The notes beneath the pieces were generated by a model, which saw nothing but the letters and a program-made list of their open reading frames with translations, ran no database searches and was not told the DNA's origin. Source: Alopecurus myosuroides (taxonomy: Eukaryota > Streptophyta > Magnoliopsida > Poales > Poaceae). From it: 64,000 bases of DNA. Below, piece after piece: positions 36,323 through 50,927 of the stretch (its first letter is position 1; every line of letters begins with the position of its first letter). Location: NCBI GenBank assembly GCA_028641055.1, contig CM054063.1, positions 51,461,827 through 51,525,826 of the forward strand, in the 5' to 3' direction. The translations under genes and the position numbers were made by a program.

Positions 36323-37301
36323 GGATCTTGCATACACACCTATAGTTGACTCCGTGTTTGGGTTTAGGTGTAGGCATGGACATAGGGCGAGTGTTGTCCT
36401 AACACATTGGGATCTCCCTCCCACCATTATACCCAAAGTGAAATTCATATATATAACTATTTTCAATTGATGAATTGTGAGCTAAAATGTTGAGAATTAG
36501 CCATGCACCCAATATACATCTTCGCTGTGACATACCATACTCTCTTACATGGTGTCCTAGGCCACCAACCTCTTCTCTTTGAAGAGTTGGTTCTTATTTG
36601 GATCTTATTGGTTTTCATTACCTTTTTTGTTTTTCCTGTCCTTGTTTTGTTTTCCCTTTGTGGAAAACACTTGAAAAATGGACTTTTCATTAGCATCTTG
36701 CATATGTCAAGTGGATACCACCCTATCAGCTACCTTCTCTAAACCTAAGAATTTCCCTCTTTCTCAAAATCTTGTTTTCTGGAGGAAGTGGGCCGGATAC
36801 TCCGGCCAGGCAAAGTATCCGGAGTAAAAGGGGAAGAGACTCTAGCTGGACCGAAGATTCCGACCACTTTACCCTAGAGAGTCCGGCCTGTGGCGGTTCC
36901 AGTTTTTTTATAAAGGGGGTCGAAGTGAAGGGAAACTTTCAGTTGCCACTTCTCCACCCCGACCCCCACTTCTCTCCCAGCCGCCGCCGCATCCAGGTAA
37001 CTCACCGGAGACACCCTGCTGCCTCCGGATCCGCCAGTACAGCACCCCCTCTCTCGTATCCATCACCGATGACCATCCTCCCCATCTTGTGGAGCTTCTC
37101 CTATGGACCGATTTTTTTTAAATCTCTCGATCTTCTCTCTAGTTTTGACCTAGATGAATGTGGACTAGATACCTTGGTTCCTTTGGTTGATATTGTTGCT
37201 ACTGGTTTAGGATTTACATCGACCCTTGTTGAAAACTATGGTAGTTTAATTTTGTGCCAAAATGCGGATTCTGCGTGGTCAGGCCATGGTGGACCGGAGA
37301 C
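36323..37301 (+). mobile_element. Sirevirus copy 1: post-pol region
   Basis: The first 280 bp match the region after pol in copy 2 (63657-63940). From 36772 a GC-rich part begins, with a 184-codon open frame that I do not recognise. Sireviruses can carry an extra, env-like gene here, but nothing in this frame supports that identity. The motif CCGGATACTCCGG appears at about 36793, akin to the palindromes in the LTR at 39040. The region is cut at 37301 by a lone LTR. Confidence 0.6.
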
Positions 37302-38904
37302 TGATACGTTGCAAACGTATCTATAATTTTTTATGCTCCATGTTTGCTTTCTATCCAGTGCCTTTTATGTTTTCCACATATTTTCACATGTTTTCCTTCA
37401 TTTTCTGGATGTTTCCATAGACTAACCTATTAACGAGATGCCCCAGGCCAGTTGCTATTTTCTGATGTTTTTCTATTTCAGAAAAGTTCTTAAAGAAATA
37501 TTCTCGGAAAGGGCTGAAAGTCTGGAGATCGTTTTTTTACCCGAACAAAGACGGAGTCCAAAGAAGAGCCGGAGGGGGGCTAGGTGGCCCCGGGGAGGGG
37601 GGGTGCCAGGCATGGCCCAACCCTAGGACACGCCTGGTGGGCCCCTGGGTGCCTTGACCACTGCCTCTTGTCCCCTCTTCGCCTATAAGTTGCCCCAAAC
37701 CCTAAACGTTCTGGGATGAGATACTTTCCACGAAACATATAAACAGGCGCCATCACCTTGAAAGTCCAATCTAGGGCTTCTGCAACCCTGTTCCGACACC
37801 CTACCGGAGGGGGGAATCATCATCGGAGGCCTCTACATCGCCATGATCGCCTCCGGATAGATGTGTGAGTAGTTCATCTCGGTACTACGAGTCCATAGTA
37901 GTAGCTAGATGGTTGTTCTTTCCCTTATGCTTGCATGTTTAGAGTCTCTGGGCTTCCTCACATGATCGAGACCACCGTTATATAATTGTGCATATTGTGT
38001 TTGATGGGATCCGATGAACCATGAGATTATGATTATTTTGTTCACGCCAATATGAGATGCTTCACTTATATTTGTAGAGAGTTTAAATGTTGTCTTGCAA
38101 TGATCTCTGGTGCTTATGATTACCTTGGCCACGTAGTTATTTTCACCTTCAAGAGAGGGTTAATATGCTAGATAGTAGGTTCATGCCCCCCCTTACATCT
38201 GTGCTCGAGTGACAGGAACGTGACAGATGGGGGATGTGCTATTTCTACTAGGGAGAAAACATTAGTGCTATTGTCTACGGACAAGGACCAATGATTACAT
38301 TACATATTGTTCTTAACACATTTGTCTATTGCACACAAAGCAATCACTTTGTTGCTGCAACTTAATACTAGAGAGATTTGCTGGATAGCTTTCTTGAGGT
38401 GGACTTTTAGATATGGATGCATGCTTGATAGCGGTCCATATGCCTTGATGTAATGCCTACAATGTTGGAACCCGTGAACTATATATCTTCATAATAGTAT
38501 TGTTATATGTTCATGATTTGTCAATTTCCCAGCTGTAATTTGTTCATCCAACAAGTTTGTTTTCTTTGGAGAGACGCCAAGCACTATCATAATTTTTTCC
38601 TTGCAACACCGTTTTTTTTTTACTTTTGTTACTTTTCATTACTCTATACGTTTAGTTCTCTAGTCTTCAGCGAAACCGGAAGACTGACGACCTTCTCGGA
38701 AAGTTGGGGACAAGAGAGAGTTTGTGTGTTGTGTGCAGGTTCCACGCTTGTTGGTGCGTCAGACAACAAGCAACCTTCTCCAAGACTTCAAAGTCCTACT
38801 GGATTCATAACCCTGGTTCCACAACTAGGGGGAAATTTCTACTAGACTACATCCTACCTTCCACTTGGGGTTACCCGAACGAGTGTGTGATCACGTCTGC
38901 ATCA
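37302..38904 (+). repeat. Lone LTR of pol-less family, 1,603 bp
   Basis: It starts TGATACGTTGCAAACG and ends GTCTGCATCA with no internal region on either side, inside Sirevirus copy 1. The flanking pentamers (GAGAC at 37297-37301, GTGGT at 38905-38909) do not match. It may therefore have arisen by recombination between two insertions, or the duplication has decayed. A TATA-like CGCCTATAAG lies near 37680. Confidence 0.8.
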
Positions 38905-39039
38905 GTGGTGCTTCCTAAATTTCTAGGGAACACATTTAGGAGGAGCCATTCTATCCCTTGAAACATGATAGTCCTTGTATCAATTCTTTATTATTTTGTA
39001 AATCCAAGTGTTGTCATCTAACACCAAAATGGAGGAGAT
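38905..39039 (+). mobile_element. Sirevirus copy 1: last internal bases and polypurine tract
   Basis: This short stretch ends AAAATGGAGGAGAT, a typical polypurine tract directly before the TGAAAG that opens the 3' LTR at 39040. Confidence 0.7.
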
Positions 39040-40267
39040 TGAAAGAACATTTTGAGTTCTCCCTATGTTTGGTTTCATGTGTTAGATAACATCATCGGTG
39101 ATCACCAAACCTTGTGCCAAGTGTTACAAATGTTTAGGTTATTCCATCATGAAAGCATTGTATGCAAATAGCAAAGAAAGGCAATTCTCTGTCTGCCTGA
39201 AGAAATCAGCCCTGTCCGGAGACTCCGGTATGAAAACACCGGAGACTCCGGTTTCATTTCGCAGAGAGTGTCTACCCTTGGTGATTTCTCATAGATGGGG
39301 TCCCCGGAGTAAGGTCGGAGTATCCCTGGGGACTCCGGTCCCTCCTTGGTGCTTTTGATAAATACTTGTAGATGCCTCCCCCGGAGGAGGCCGGAGTCAC
39401 CACGGTGACTCCGACCCTCTGCAACCGATCCATGTAAAATCTTACATATGCCCTCCCTGGAACCAGTCTAGAGCAACACCGGAGTCTTGCAAGTCTCCGC
39501 CCCAGGCCGGAGACTCCGGGGTTAGTTGCTTCGCAACGGCTATAATTTGGAGAGGGGTATAAATACCCCTCCTTCTTCCCCAAGGAGGGAGCTCGTCCAG
39601 CATTAAAGGCACCAATAATTGAGCTCACCAAAAGATAGATTTCTCCCAATCCCTCCACCCAAACTCGTTGATCTTTGGAGGATTGAAGAAGAAGGCCCTG
39701 ATCTACATCTTCACTAAGTCGTTCTTCATTCCCCCTCACCCACTTGAGGGATTTGTGTCTAGGGTTTCCTTGTGGAAAACCTAGAACTCATTATTACTCA
39801 CTTGTTGTTTGTAGCAGATTCTTGGTGTTCCTGAGTGCCCCCAATTCAGTTGTGGGTGTGTGCCTCAATCTCATTGTAAAGGCTTAGGTTTCCGCCTCGA
39901 AGGATTCCATAGTGGAAGGTGAACTAGGACTTTGTGGCGAGGTTCATTGGAGAATAGGGTGAGGACTTTGTGGCGTTGAGTAGGCCTTCGTGGCGAAATT
40001 CACACCCCTCTAACGAGACGTACTCCCCTCAAAAGGAGGAACTCGGGAATACATCATTTTCTCCTCGTGCTCCCGCTATTGGTTCCTTATATCCTTTACC
40101 TTTACTTTGTGTTTTTATCTTTATTAGTGTAACCTTTGCCGTATAGGTATATTCACCGTAGTTGCATATTTAGAGAATTTATCTTTGTGACAAGCCTAAA
40201 TAAAAAAATGTTAAAATTTGGAAGTAGCACATATTCACCCCCTCTAGGTTCCCATACTATTCGTTCA
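39040..40267 (+). repeat. Sirevirus copy 1: 3' LTR, 1,228 bp, with palindromes
   Basis: It starts TGAAAGAACATTTTG and ends TTCGTTCA. The second half matches the LTR at 56199-57600 closely (the block ACTCGTTGAT...GGAGGATTGAA, then ...GAATTTA...CCCCCTCTAGG...CCCATACT). A TATA box (TATAAATA, 39558-39565) lies inside a GGGGTATAAATACCCC context. Between about 39210 and 39520 there are three exact copies of the palindrome CCGGAGACTCCGG (39216, 39239, 39507) and several variants. The right flank CTAGGGGG belongs to another LTR, so the element had inserted into it. Confidence 0.88.
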
Positions 40268-41637
40268 CTAGGGGGTGGCCAAGTGACCACCAGGCGTGGG
40301 CCCACACTAGGCCGCGCTGTGGGGTCACCCCAGCACCCTGGGCACCGCCTCTTCGGCTATAAAATCACATTAACCCTAAAAACGTCGGAGGCGGAGAATA
40401 TTTTCATAAAAAAGATGAGAGACGTCGTCACCTCGAAAGTCCAATCTAGGGCTTTTGGAGCCCTGCCCCAGCACCCAGCCGGAGAGGAGGATCGTCACTG
40501 GAGGCCTCTACATCGCCATGATTTCCTTCGGACAGATGCGTGAGTAGTTCATCTCGGGACTACGTGTCTATAGCAATAGCTAGATGGTGTTCTCTCTCCC
40601 TTATATCTCCATGTTTAGATCTTGTGAGTTGCCTAACATGATCAAGATCATTGTTATGTAATTTCTACATGTTGTGTTTGCTGGGATTCGATGAACCATG
40701 AAATTATGATTAGTTTGTTCATGTATTTTTAGTGCTTCACTTATATCTTTATAATGTTTTAATCTTGTGTTGCAATGCTCTCCAGTGTGTATGATTTTCT
40801 TGGCCAAGTTATTGTATGCACTTCCAAGAGAGGGTTTATATTCTAGATTGTGGGTTCATGCCTTCTTTTCATCTTTGCTCGAGTGACAGAAACGTGGCGG
40901 GTGGAGGATGTGTTGTTGCCACTAGGGAGAAAACAACAGTGTTCTTTCTATAGATGGGAATTATTTCTTACATTATCTATTGTTCTTTATTGCATTTTTC
41001 TGTTGAACACAAGCAATCACTTCGTTAATGCAACTTAATACCAGCGAGATTTGACGGATTTCTGTCTCAAGGTGGACTTTTAGAAATAGATGCTATCAGA
41101 TGGCTTTTTATTTACCTTGATGTAATTCCTACAATGTTAGAACCCGTGATTTTTTTTTCATAATAGTATTGTCATACGCTCATGATTTGTCAATTGCCCG
41201 GCTATAATTTGTTCACCCAACATGTTTATTGTTCTTAGGAGAAACACCGCTAGTGAAACTATGCCCCCCGGTCCTATTTTCCTCATGTATTACAACCTCG
41301 TTTACTTGTTTTCATCATCAATTGATCGTTGTTCCATTTTCATTTAATATTCTCATCCATTCAATACAATTGATTCTCTAATTTTCAGCAAGATGGGAAG
41401 ATTGACAACTTTCTTGGAAAGTTGGGAGCAAGAGAGAGTTTGTATTTTGTGTGCAGGTCCACGCTTGGCTCCGTCAAAACGCTATATTTATGATGCCGTG
41501 CACAAGTAACCTACTAAGAGACTTTGAATTCCTACTGGATTGATCACCCTGGTTCTTAACTAGGGGAAATTTGTTGTTGGACTACATCATACCTTTCTCT
41601 TGGGGTCTCCCAACGGGTGTGTGATTTCACGCCATCA
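40268..41637 (+). repeat. Truncated LTR of pol-less family
   Basis: The sequence matches the LTR at 37302-38904 from about its position 280 to its end (TTCGGCTATAAAATC, AAAGTCCAATCTAGGGCTTTTG..., ending CACGCCATCA). Its missing 5' part would lie left of Sirevirus copy 1, in the section that has been lost. Confidence 0.8.
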
Positions 41638-42261
41638 TGGAAACACTTATGTCTTTGATTAAGTAAATTACAATGACAAATAAGGCAAGAAATTAGGATA
41701 AAACAACAAAAAGTTAACGATAATGAAAAGGGTGAACTATGTTTCCTATCGTTTACTTACCATGTAGATTATTATATGGACACGCCCTGATGTGCGTTAC
41801 TCGCGTCCTAGTTTGTCTCTACATCCACGAGGGCACGTCAAGCTAATCAACCGCGAGTCGTGGCACCACCTCCGTCTTTGATCAAGTCAAGTACATATAG
41901 AGAAATGGAAAACCGAGGAGGAAAGGGAAATGAGCACGAATACTGACAATGTAAAGGGTGGAGCTTTGTTTCTTGTCGTTTACTTACCCCATTGAGATGT
42001 CATAGTCTGCCTATGCATTCGTGTGGGCACATCGAACCATTAGTTGCGAACCGTGCCGCCCCTTCTCTTTTGTTGGTCAAGTCCAAGTATCCAACAATAG
42101 AAATGCAAGAGAGAAGTAGGCAACACACGGTGGATGACGGTTCAAATAGTGAGGTTTTTTGTTGTCGTTTTCTTACCTTTTTGGCTATTGTGTGTACAAG
42201 GTAGTAAATAGTCGTGTCTACAGACATTTTCATGGATGTCATTTATGTAGATACTTTAGTA
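41638..42261. other. Intergenic DNA with diverged tandem repeat
   Basis: No gene is supported. Three related units of about 200 bp are marked by GGGTGAACTATGTTTCCTAT (41729), GGGTGGAGCTTTGTTTCTTG (about 41956) and GTGAGGTTTTTTGTTGTCGT (about 42149), each followed by CGTTT(A/T)CTTACC. Each unit also carries a block like GATCAAGTCAAGTAC...AGAGAAATGG. Confidence 0.6.
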
Positions 42262-42343
42262 CTCCCTCCATCCACTTTTATAAGGCACACTTCTTAGCAT
42301 TTAAATAGTAAGAAGTGAGCCTTATAAAAGTGGACGGAGGGAG
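42262..42343. mobile_element. Stowaway-type MITE, 82 bp
   Basis: Near-complete hairpin: CTCCCTCCATCCACTTTTAT at the left and its near complement at the right (ATAAAAGTGGACGGAGGGAG). TA dinucleotides flank both ends (42260-42261, 42344-42345). The terminal CTCCCTCC and the TA duplication are diagnostic of Stowaway MITEs, moved by Tc1/mariner transposases. Confidence 0.95.
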
Positions 42344-43986
42344 TATATTTTTGTTGGGTTGTAGATCTAAACTATATCAACTTGCTTGGAACAAAATTTC
42401 TTGTTACTGCATTGCACGTCGATACATAGGACTAACCGAATAGGCAATACAACTCAAAGAAAATATACATTATAGGTAATATTTTGCAACCCTAAATTTT
42501 GTAAGGCGAACCCTTGCAATAGGGCAAACTGAATAAACAATAGCAACTTAGAGAAAAACTACAACATAAAGAATAATTCATAACCAATAAGATGAACCAA
42601 AAAATGATGATTGTTTTCACTTGAAAAAAAAACAGAATTCAAAACGGATCCCTAGCTCATCTTCTCCTAGACGAGTAGGAAGAAAAAAGTAAAAACACTT
42701 CAAAAAAGTCTTTTAAAAAGTGGCAAAAAACATATCCATGTGTTCTATATACGTTCAAAGTTTCATGGTGGCATTTGTGTTGCTCTCTACCAAGGAAGGA
42801 AGTGATAGAACAACCCCTACCAAGGATCATCTGAATTCATTTTCATCACTGAGAGCATCGTAGCACTCCATCAATCGGAAATTCAGTTTGGAACATGGGA
42901 GCATATGCTCCTGCCACCGGAAAACAATATTATGAAATGTCCAAAATTTTGGAACAAAAATTTAGTACGTACATCTCAACATTCCATGTACCCACGTCAA
43001 GTTTCGCGAAAACCGATATTTTTTATGGTCTGTGTAAGAAAGAAAGAAAATCTTATGAAAAGCCTTTTTATACCAAAGTTTTATCTTTTTTACACACTGC
43101 ATAAGAAATGTCAATTTTTCGTGAAACGAGTTCGTGAGAATATAAAACATCGACTTCATTTTTTGTTCCGAATTTGTAAATTTTTGAATGTGATTAAAAA
43201 TGCATTCTTTTTAAACCGGGAGCACACTCTGAATTTTCGCGGCTGATGAGGCATAGGATGAAATGGATCAGCTTCAACCGTCATCCTTGCCCACTTCATT
43301 ATGTCTTTATGATTTTATATTCTTCTAACACATGGAGTGGAGACATAAGTTTGTTTAGCCCTTTTCCTTCCATGTTCCTTTCTGGATTTTGTTGTTGATT
43401 CCTCTACCCGAATCAGTAGCCAACATGGGATATAATTTTTTTTAGAGCACTGTTTTTGTCGCACGGAGCACCACAAATGACATTCCATCACCAAACTTTG
43501 TACATGTGTAAAACATTTGGATATATTCAAGTAAAAAAACACTTGGATGTGTTTGTTTCCATTTTTTTCAGATTTTCTTGAAATGTTCTACTACTTCTAA
43601 AATTTCATACTCACGCCAGGAGCATATGAGCTCGGAGGCAAAACTGCACACCCCGTACAAAACAAGTAAACACAATCTTCTCTTGTTTGTTCCGATGATT
43701 TGCTTTGTGGTTAAGAATATTGTGATTTGAGCGTTTTTTTTGGCAATACTTGAAAGTTGAAACCATGCATCAGTTGATTTCTAACCACCATGTTGGTATG
43801 GTACATTTTTGCGATATCCTTTTTTTTTCGATGCACTTGCTTCTATTGGCAAGGTAAATTCATGTTTTTTCTATGATTTAAAATCATAACATAAATGTTC
43901 CCTTAAAGTAAAAAATATTGACTTGTTATTTTATTGTAAAAATATTGACTTGTTGACAACATGTGACTCGACCTTGTGAAAAAGTG
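42344..43986. other. Intergenic DNA with dispersed repeat
   Basis: No gene is supported. A palindrome GGGAGCATATGCTCC (about 42897) opens a stretch whose 43006-43135 part recurs at 53520-53660 (both read ...GAAAAC...ATTTTTTRTG...GTGAAAAG...TTTTACACA...TGTCRATTTTT...GAAACGA). A third match to the palindrome sits at 43618. It looks like an unclassified DNA transposon remnant. Confidence 0.5.
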
Positions 43987-44338
43987 TGTTGGAAAAAACG
44001 CTAGGCGTAGGTGGGACGTTTGGCATCTGCCTAGCGCCTAGGCGACGCAAAATCATCCTAGGCATAGCCTAGGCGGTCGTATACTTTTGACCATAATGTG
44101 TGTATTTGCCTATTTGGGTTATTATACGTGTATATACATTAATTTAGAGCATGTTGACGAGTAAACTAACAACAATTGTCATCAGACTATGAACCATTTG
44201 GCTCAAACAGTGCAACATAGCATATTTTCTCAAATAAGAAGATAATTTCTTTGTTGCACTTCCTAGACTTCTGCTTAGGCAAGGCGTTTGGTTGCCGCCT
44301 AGTGCCTAAGCAGTGCCTAGACGCCACCTTTTCCAACA
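43987..44338. mobile_element. MITE-like element with GTTGGAAAA termini
   Basis: The ends are inverted: TGTTGGAAAAAACGCTAGGCG at 43987 and its imperfect complement (CGCCACCTTTTCCAACA) at 44338. Both subterminal parts hold repeated, inverted GCCTAG/CTAGGC motifs. No coding capacity and no convincing target duplication, so the superfamily is open. Confidence 0.6.
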
Positions 44339-44535
44339 GAGAAGATAAAAACAAGAAACTAAAATGCGACTTAACCTTGTGGAAAATATAAAACACTAAT
44401 TTATGTAAGATAACCCCAAAATGATGATTGTGTATATCACTCAAACGAGACAGGGTAAACAAAATCCAATATTTGTTTCTGCTCCAGCAACTAATATGCA
44501 AAGTGACACAGGAAAAAAACCAAGCAAGCAAAATA

Positions 44536-44638
44536 CTCCCTCCGATCCATATTAATAGGTACTGAAGTGGATGTATCTAGCAATAAAACATGTCTAAGTA
44601 CATCCACTTCAGCACCTATTAATATGGATCGGAGGGAG
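44536..44638. mobile_element. Stowaway-type MITE, 103 bp
   Basis: Long inverted repeats (CTCCCTCCGATCCATATTAA at the left, complementary at the right) with TA at 44534-44535 and 44639-44640. The two arms pair for about 40 bp with a short loop. It lies about 355 bp beyond the CBL stop codon, so it may lie in or just past the transcript's 3' end. Confidence 0.95.
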
Positions 44639-44992
44639 TATTAAAATAACCAATATTACGGCTGTTTCCATTTTTTGTACACACAGCAGAATTCTCAGAG
44701 AACTGGACCTGATCGCTAACCAGCCACAACAAAAAAAAAGGAGAGGAGACAACGCGAGCTTCAGATAGAGGTTACAGGCTTACAACTCGCCCAAAGGCTC
44801 CCACCACCACACCAACCTTTCCAAATGAAAGAAGCAAGGTTATTTAACAAGAATGAATCGTGTTCTCAAATTCAACATCTGTCACAGCAACCGAAGCCTC
44901 TGGCGCTCTGCCAGTCCAAACAGTCCAGTGCCAGAACCTTACAATATCACCACGAGCTTAGATTCCGTTGTTTCGAAACAACTGCAATAATT
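44639..44992 (-). other. Probable 3'UTR and downstream DNA of CBL
   Basis: Sequence directly after the CBL stop codon with no reading frame or repeat of note. The transcript end cannot be placed from sequence alone. Confidence 0.5.
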
Positions 44993-49219
<4,227 letters not shown>

Positions 49220-49233
49220 GATATGATACTACG

Positions 49234-49303
49234 TTACCGCCGCCTCCGCCGACGCCAACTCCTCTGCTGCCGCGCGACCTCGCTAGTCATCGCGGCGGCC
49301 CAT
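49234..49303 (-). promoter_or_regulatory. Two overlapping uORFs in CBL leader
   Basis: On the minus strand an ATG at 49303 opens a 6-codon frame (MGRRDD, stop at 49283). A second ATG at 49290, inside it, opens an 18-codon frame (MTSEVARQQRSWRRRRRR, stop at 49234). The second ends 14 bases before the CBL start codon. Both lie in the same probable 5'UTR exon as the main ATG, so they would be present in spliced mRNA. Short uORFs often lower translation of the main ORF; that effect is inferred. Confidence 0.7.
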
Positions 49304-49325
49304 TCCGCGGCCGGGCGGTCCGATC

Positions 49326-49460
49326 CTGCAGCAGGCGGTGGGCCGGTCAGCGCGCGGGGACAGGGGAGGCGCTCGGCGCCGAATCCGAGGCCACCGATCC
49401 GATCGCTCGGACGGGCGGGGTTGTCTGGGGGAAGGGGGGCGGGCGGGCGGACGGACGTAC
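49326..49460 (-). other. Probable 5'UTR intron of CBL
   Basis: On the minus strand the donor CCGAG|GTACGT (49460) and the acceptor TGCTGCAG|GATCGG (49326) bound a GC-rich 135-bp stretch in the leader. The proposed first exon lies at about 49461-49610. Splice-site shape is the only evidence. Confidence 0.55.
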
Positions 49461-49610
49461 CTCGGGGTCTCCGGGAGAGAGGAGCGGCGCGCAGGGTACC
49501 GCGATCTACCCGCCGAGGTCGTCGGAGGCGGGATGGTGGCGGGCTGGCTAGGGCAGCGGCGCGGAGAGATTCGGGGAGGAGGAGGAGCTCGGGCGGGGAG
49601 GGCAGCAATC

Positions 49611-50041
49611 AATAGCGTGCTGTGCTCGTACGGGGTCTCCGTCTCGTCGTTTTGTTTCCCCCCGTCTCGGCGTTGCCGTTTCGGGCTCATGATTGGGTCT
49701 GCCTGCCGGGGCGGGGTGGGGCCCACCACGCCACGGCGAGCCACCGCAGCGGAGCCGGAACACAGAGGGAGGCTTCCCACTCCCAGCTGTTGTGCTCCCC
49801 GGCTAGTGGCCACACTTGTCTCTGCGAAATAAATACAGTATCTTTTTTTCCCCTTCTTTCTGGCACTTTACTTTTTCTTAAGAAGACTCTTTTTCCTGAT
49901 TTTCTGTCCCGTTCTGCCGTCATTGTCTATGCCAAAATTTCTAGCATGAGAAATGACAGCTGGTTTCTATGCAAGATATCATTTGATAATTCATATGGTG
50001 GGGTATATATTGGATACATAATAAAAGAATCATTTGAGCTT
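49611..50041 (-). promoter_or_regulatory. CBL promoter region
   Basis: The 5' flank changes from GC-rich (to about 49810) to AT-rich. No clear TATA box can be assigned in the GC-rich part. A MITE lies just beyond at 50042, and the AT-rich part is the first copy of a duplicated flank. Confidence 0.5.
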
Positions 50042-50580
50042 CAGTGGCGGAGCTAGGAGTACAAACCTGTGATGTCAACTTAAAATTGTGATGTCAAATA
50101 CATTTATTTGTATAAAATTTGTATGTTTTCTAACAATTTTTAGCCTATATATGAAGTTTTTGCAAAAATGCTGTGTAGTCAAGTGACTACACAGCCTAAG
50201 TGTGGCTCCGCCACTGCTGAGCTTCTGAGGGTACATATAGCTGGTTGCTACGCAGATGTGTTAGTATATTTTTATTTTCTGCGGGCATAAAGACAATAAG
50301 GTACAAAATAATTGTGTGCATGAGCTCGCACATAGTAGGCTAATAAACACCTAAAATTGTTCTTTTTGCGTAGTTGTACTGTTTATTTTATTTTGCATTT
50401 TTCCGTCAACGTCTAGGAGAAATGACAACTGATTGCTACTATATCAGATAATAAGAAACAACGAAACAGAAAGGAGAGGTGCCGACGTGGATCTACAGGA
50501 CATGATTCCATGTGTCTACTGAATCTTGATCATGCATACGCGTCAAGATCGGTTGCTAATATAAACGAATTATTTGACAT
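49870..50580. repeat. CBL 5' flank, duplicated unit A
   Basis: Blocks recur in the same order at 52692-53420: TTATTTCTTAA..., GTCWATGTCTATG, GAGAAATRACAGCTG, ATATCATTTGATAATT, AATTGTGTGCATG, GAGAAATGACAACTGATTGCTA, CATGTGTCTACT and TTATTTGACAT. Unit A contains a 175-bp MITE that unit B lacks, so the MITE came after the duplication. Confidence 0.85.
50042..50216. mobile_element. hAT-type MITE, 175 bp
   Basis: Inverted ends CAGTGGCGGAGC and GCTCCGCCACTG are flanked by TTGAGCTT (50034-50041) and CTGAGCTT (50217-50224), an 8-bp duplication with one mismatch. The 8-bp size and the CAGTGGCGGAGC terminus fit hAT MITEs. An inner hairpin TGTGTAGTCAAGTGACTACACA lies near the right end (about 50172-50193). 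Confidence 0.88.
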
Positions 50581-50703
50581 GTAATTTCTATTAGTTTTGA
50601 GGCAATAGTAAGTGTTGGCTTGTTTGATTCAAAGAAATAGTGTAGGATTCTTGTACGATTTGGATCCTTAGGATTTTTTTCCCTACAAATGTCGCTTGAT
50701 TTA

Positions 50704-50927
50704 GGGCTCTTTTGATTCATAGGATAGGAAAAATATAGGAATGATAATTATATAGGACTAGGATGACATGTAACTTGAATCCTATGGGAAGTGTGATTCT
50801 CGTTGATTGTGTAAAGGATTTTTTTCCGTGAGGTTGGACCTCATGTTAGTTTTCTATAGGATTTGCACTACAAGATTCTTATGTGAATATTTCCTATAGG
50901 ATGTCATCCTATGAATCGAACAAGCTC
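50704..50927. mobile_element. Tourist/Harbinger-type MITE candidate
   Basis: The left end GGGCTCTTTTGATTCATAGGA faces the right end TCCTATGAATCGAACAAGCTC. It is preceded by TTA and followed by TAA, close to the 3-bp duplication of Harbinger MITEs but not a perfect direct repeat. The interior is AT-rich with no coding potential. Confidence 0.65.

Noticed and set aside
36772..37326. 184-codon frame after Sirevirus pol, considered as an env-like gene
   Set aside because: No signal peptide, transmembrane segment or known env-like motif is visible, and the frame runs into an unrelated LTR at its end. Left as uncharacterised.
37297..38909. Target duplication around the lone LTR
   Set aside because: The flanks GAGAC and GTGGT differ, so a clean single insertion cannot be claimed.
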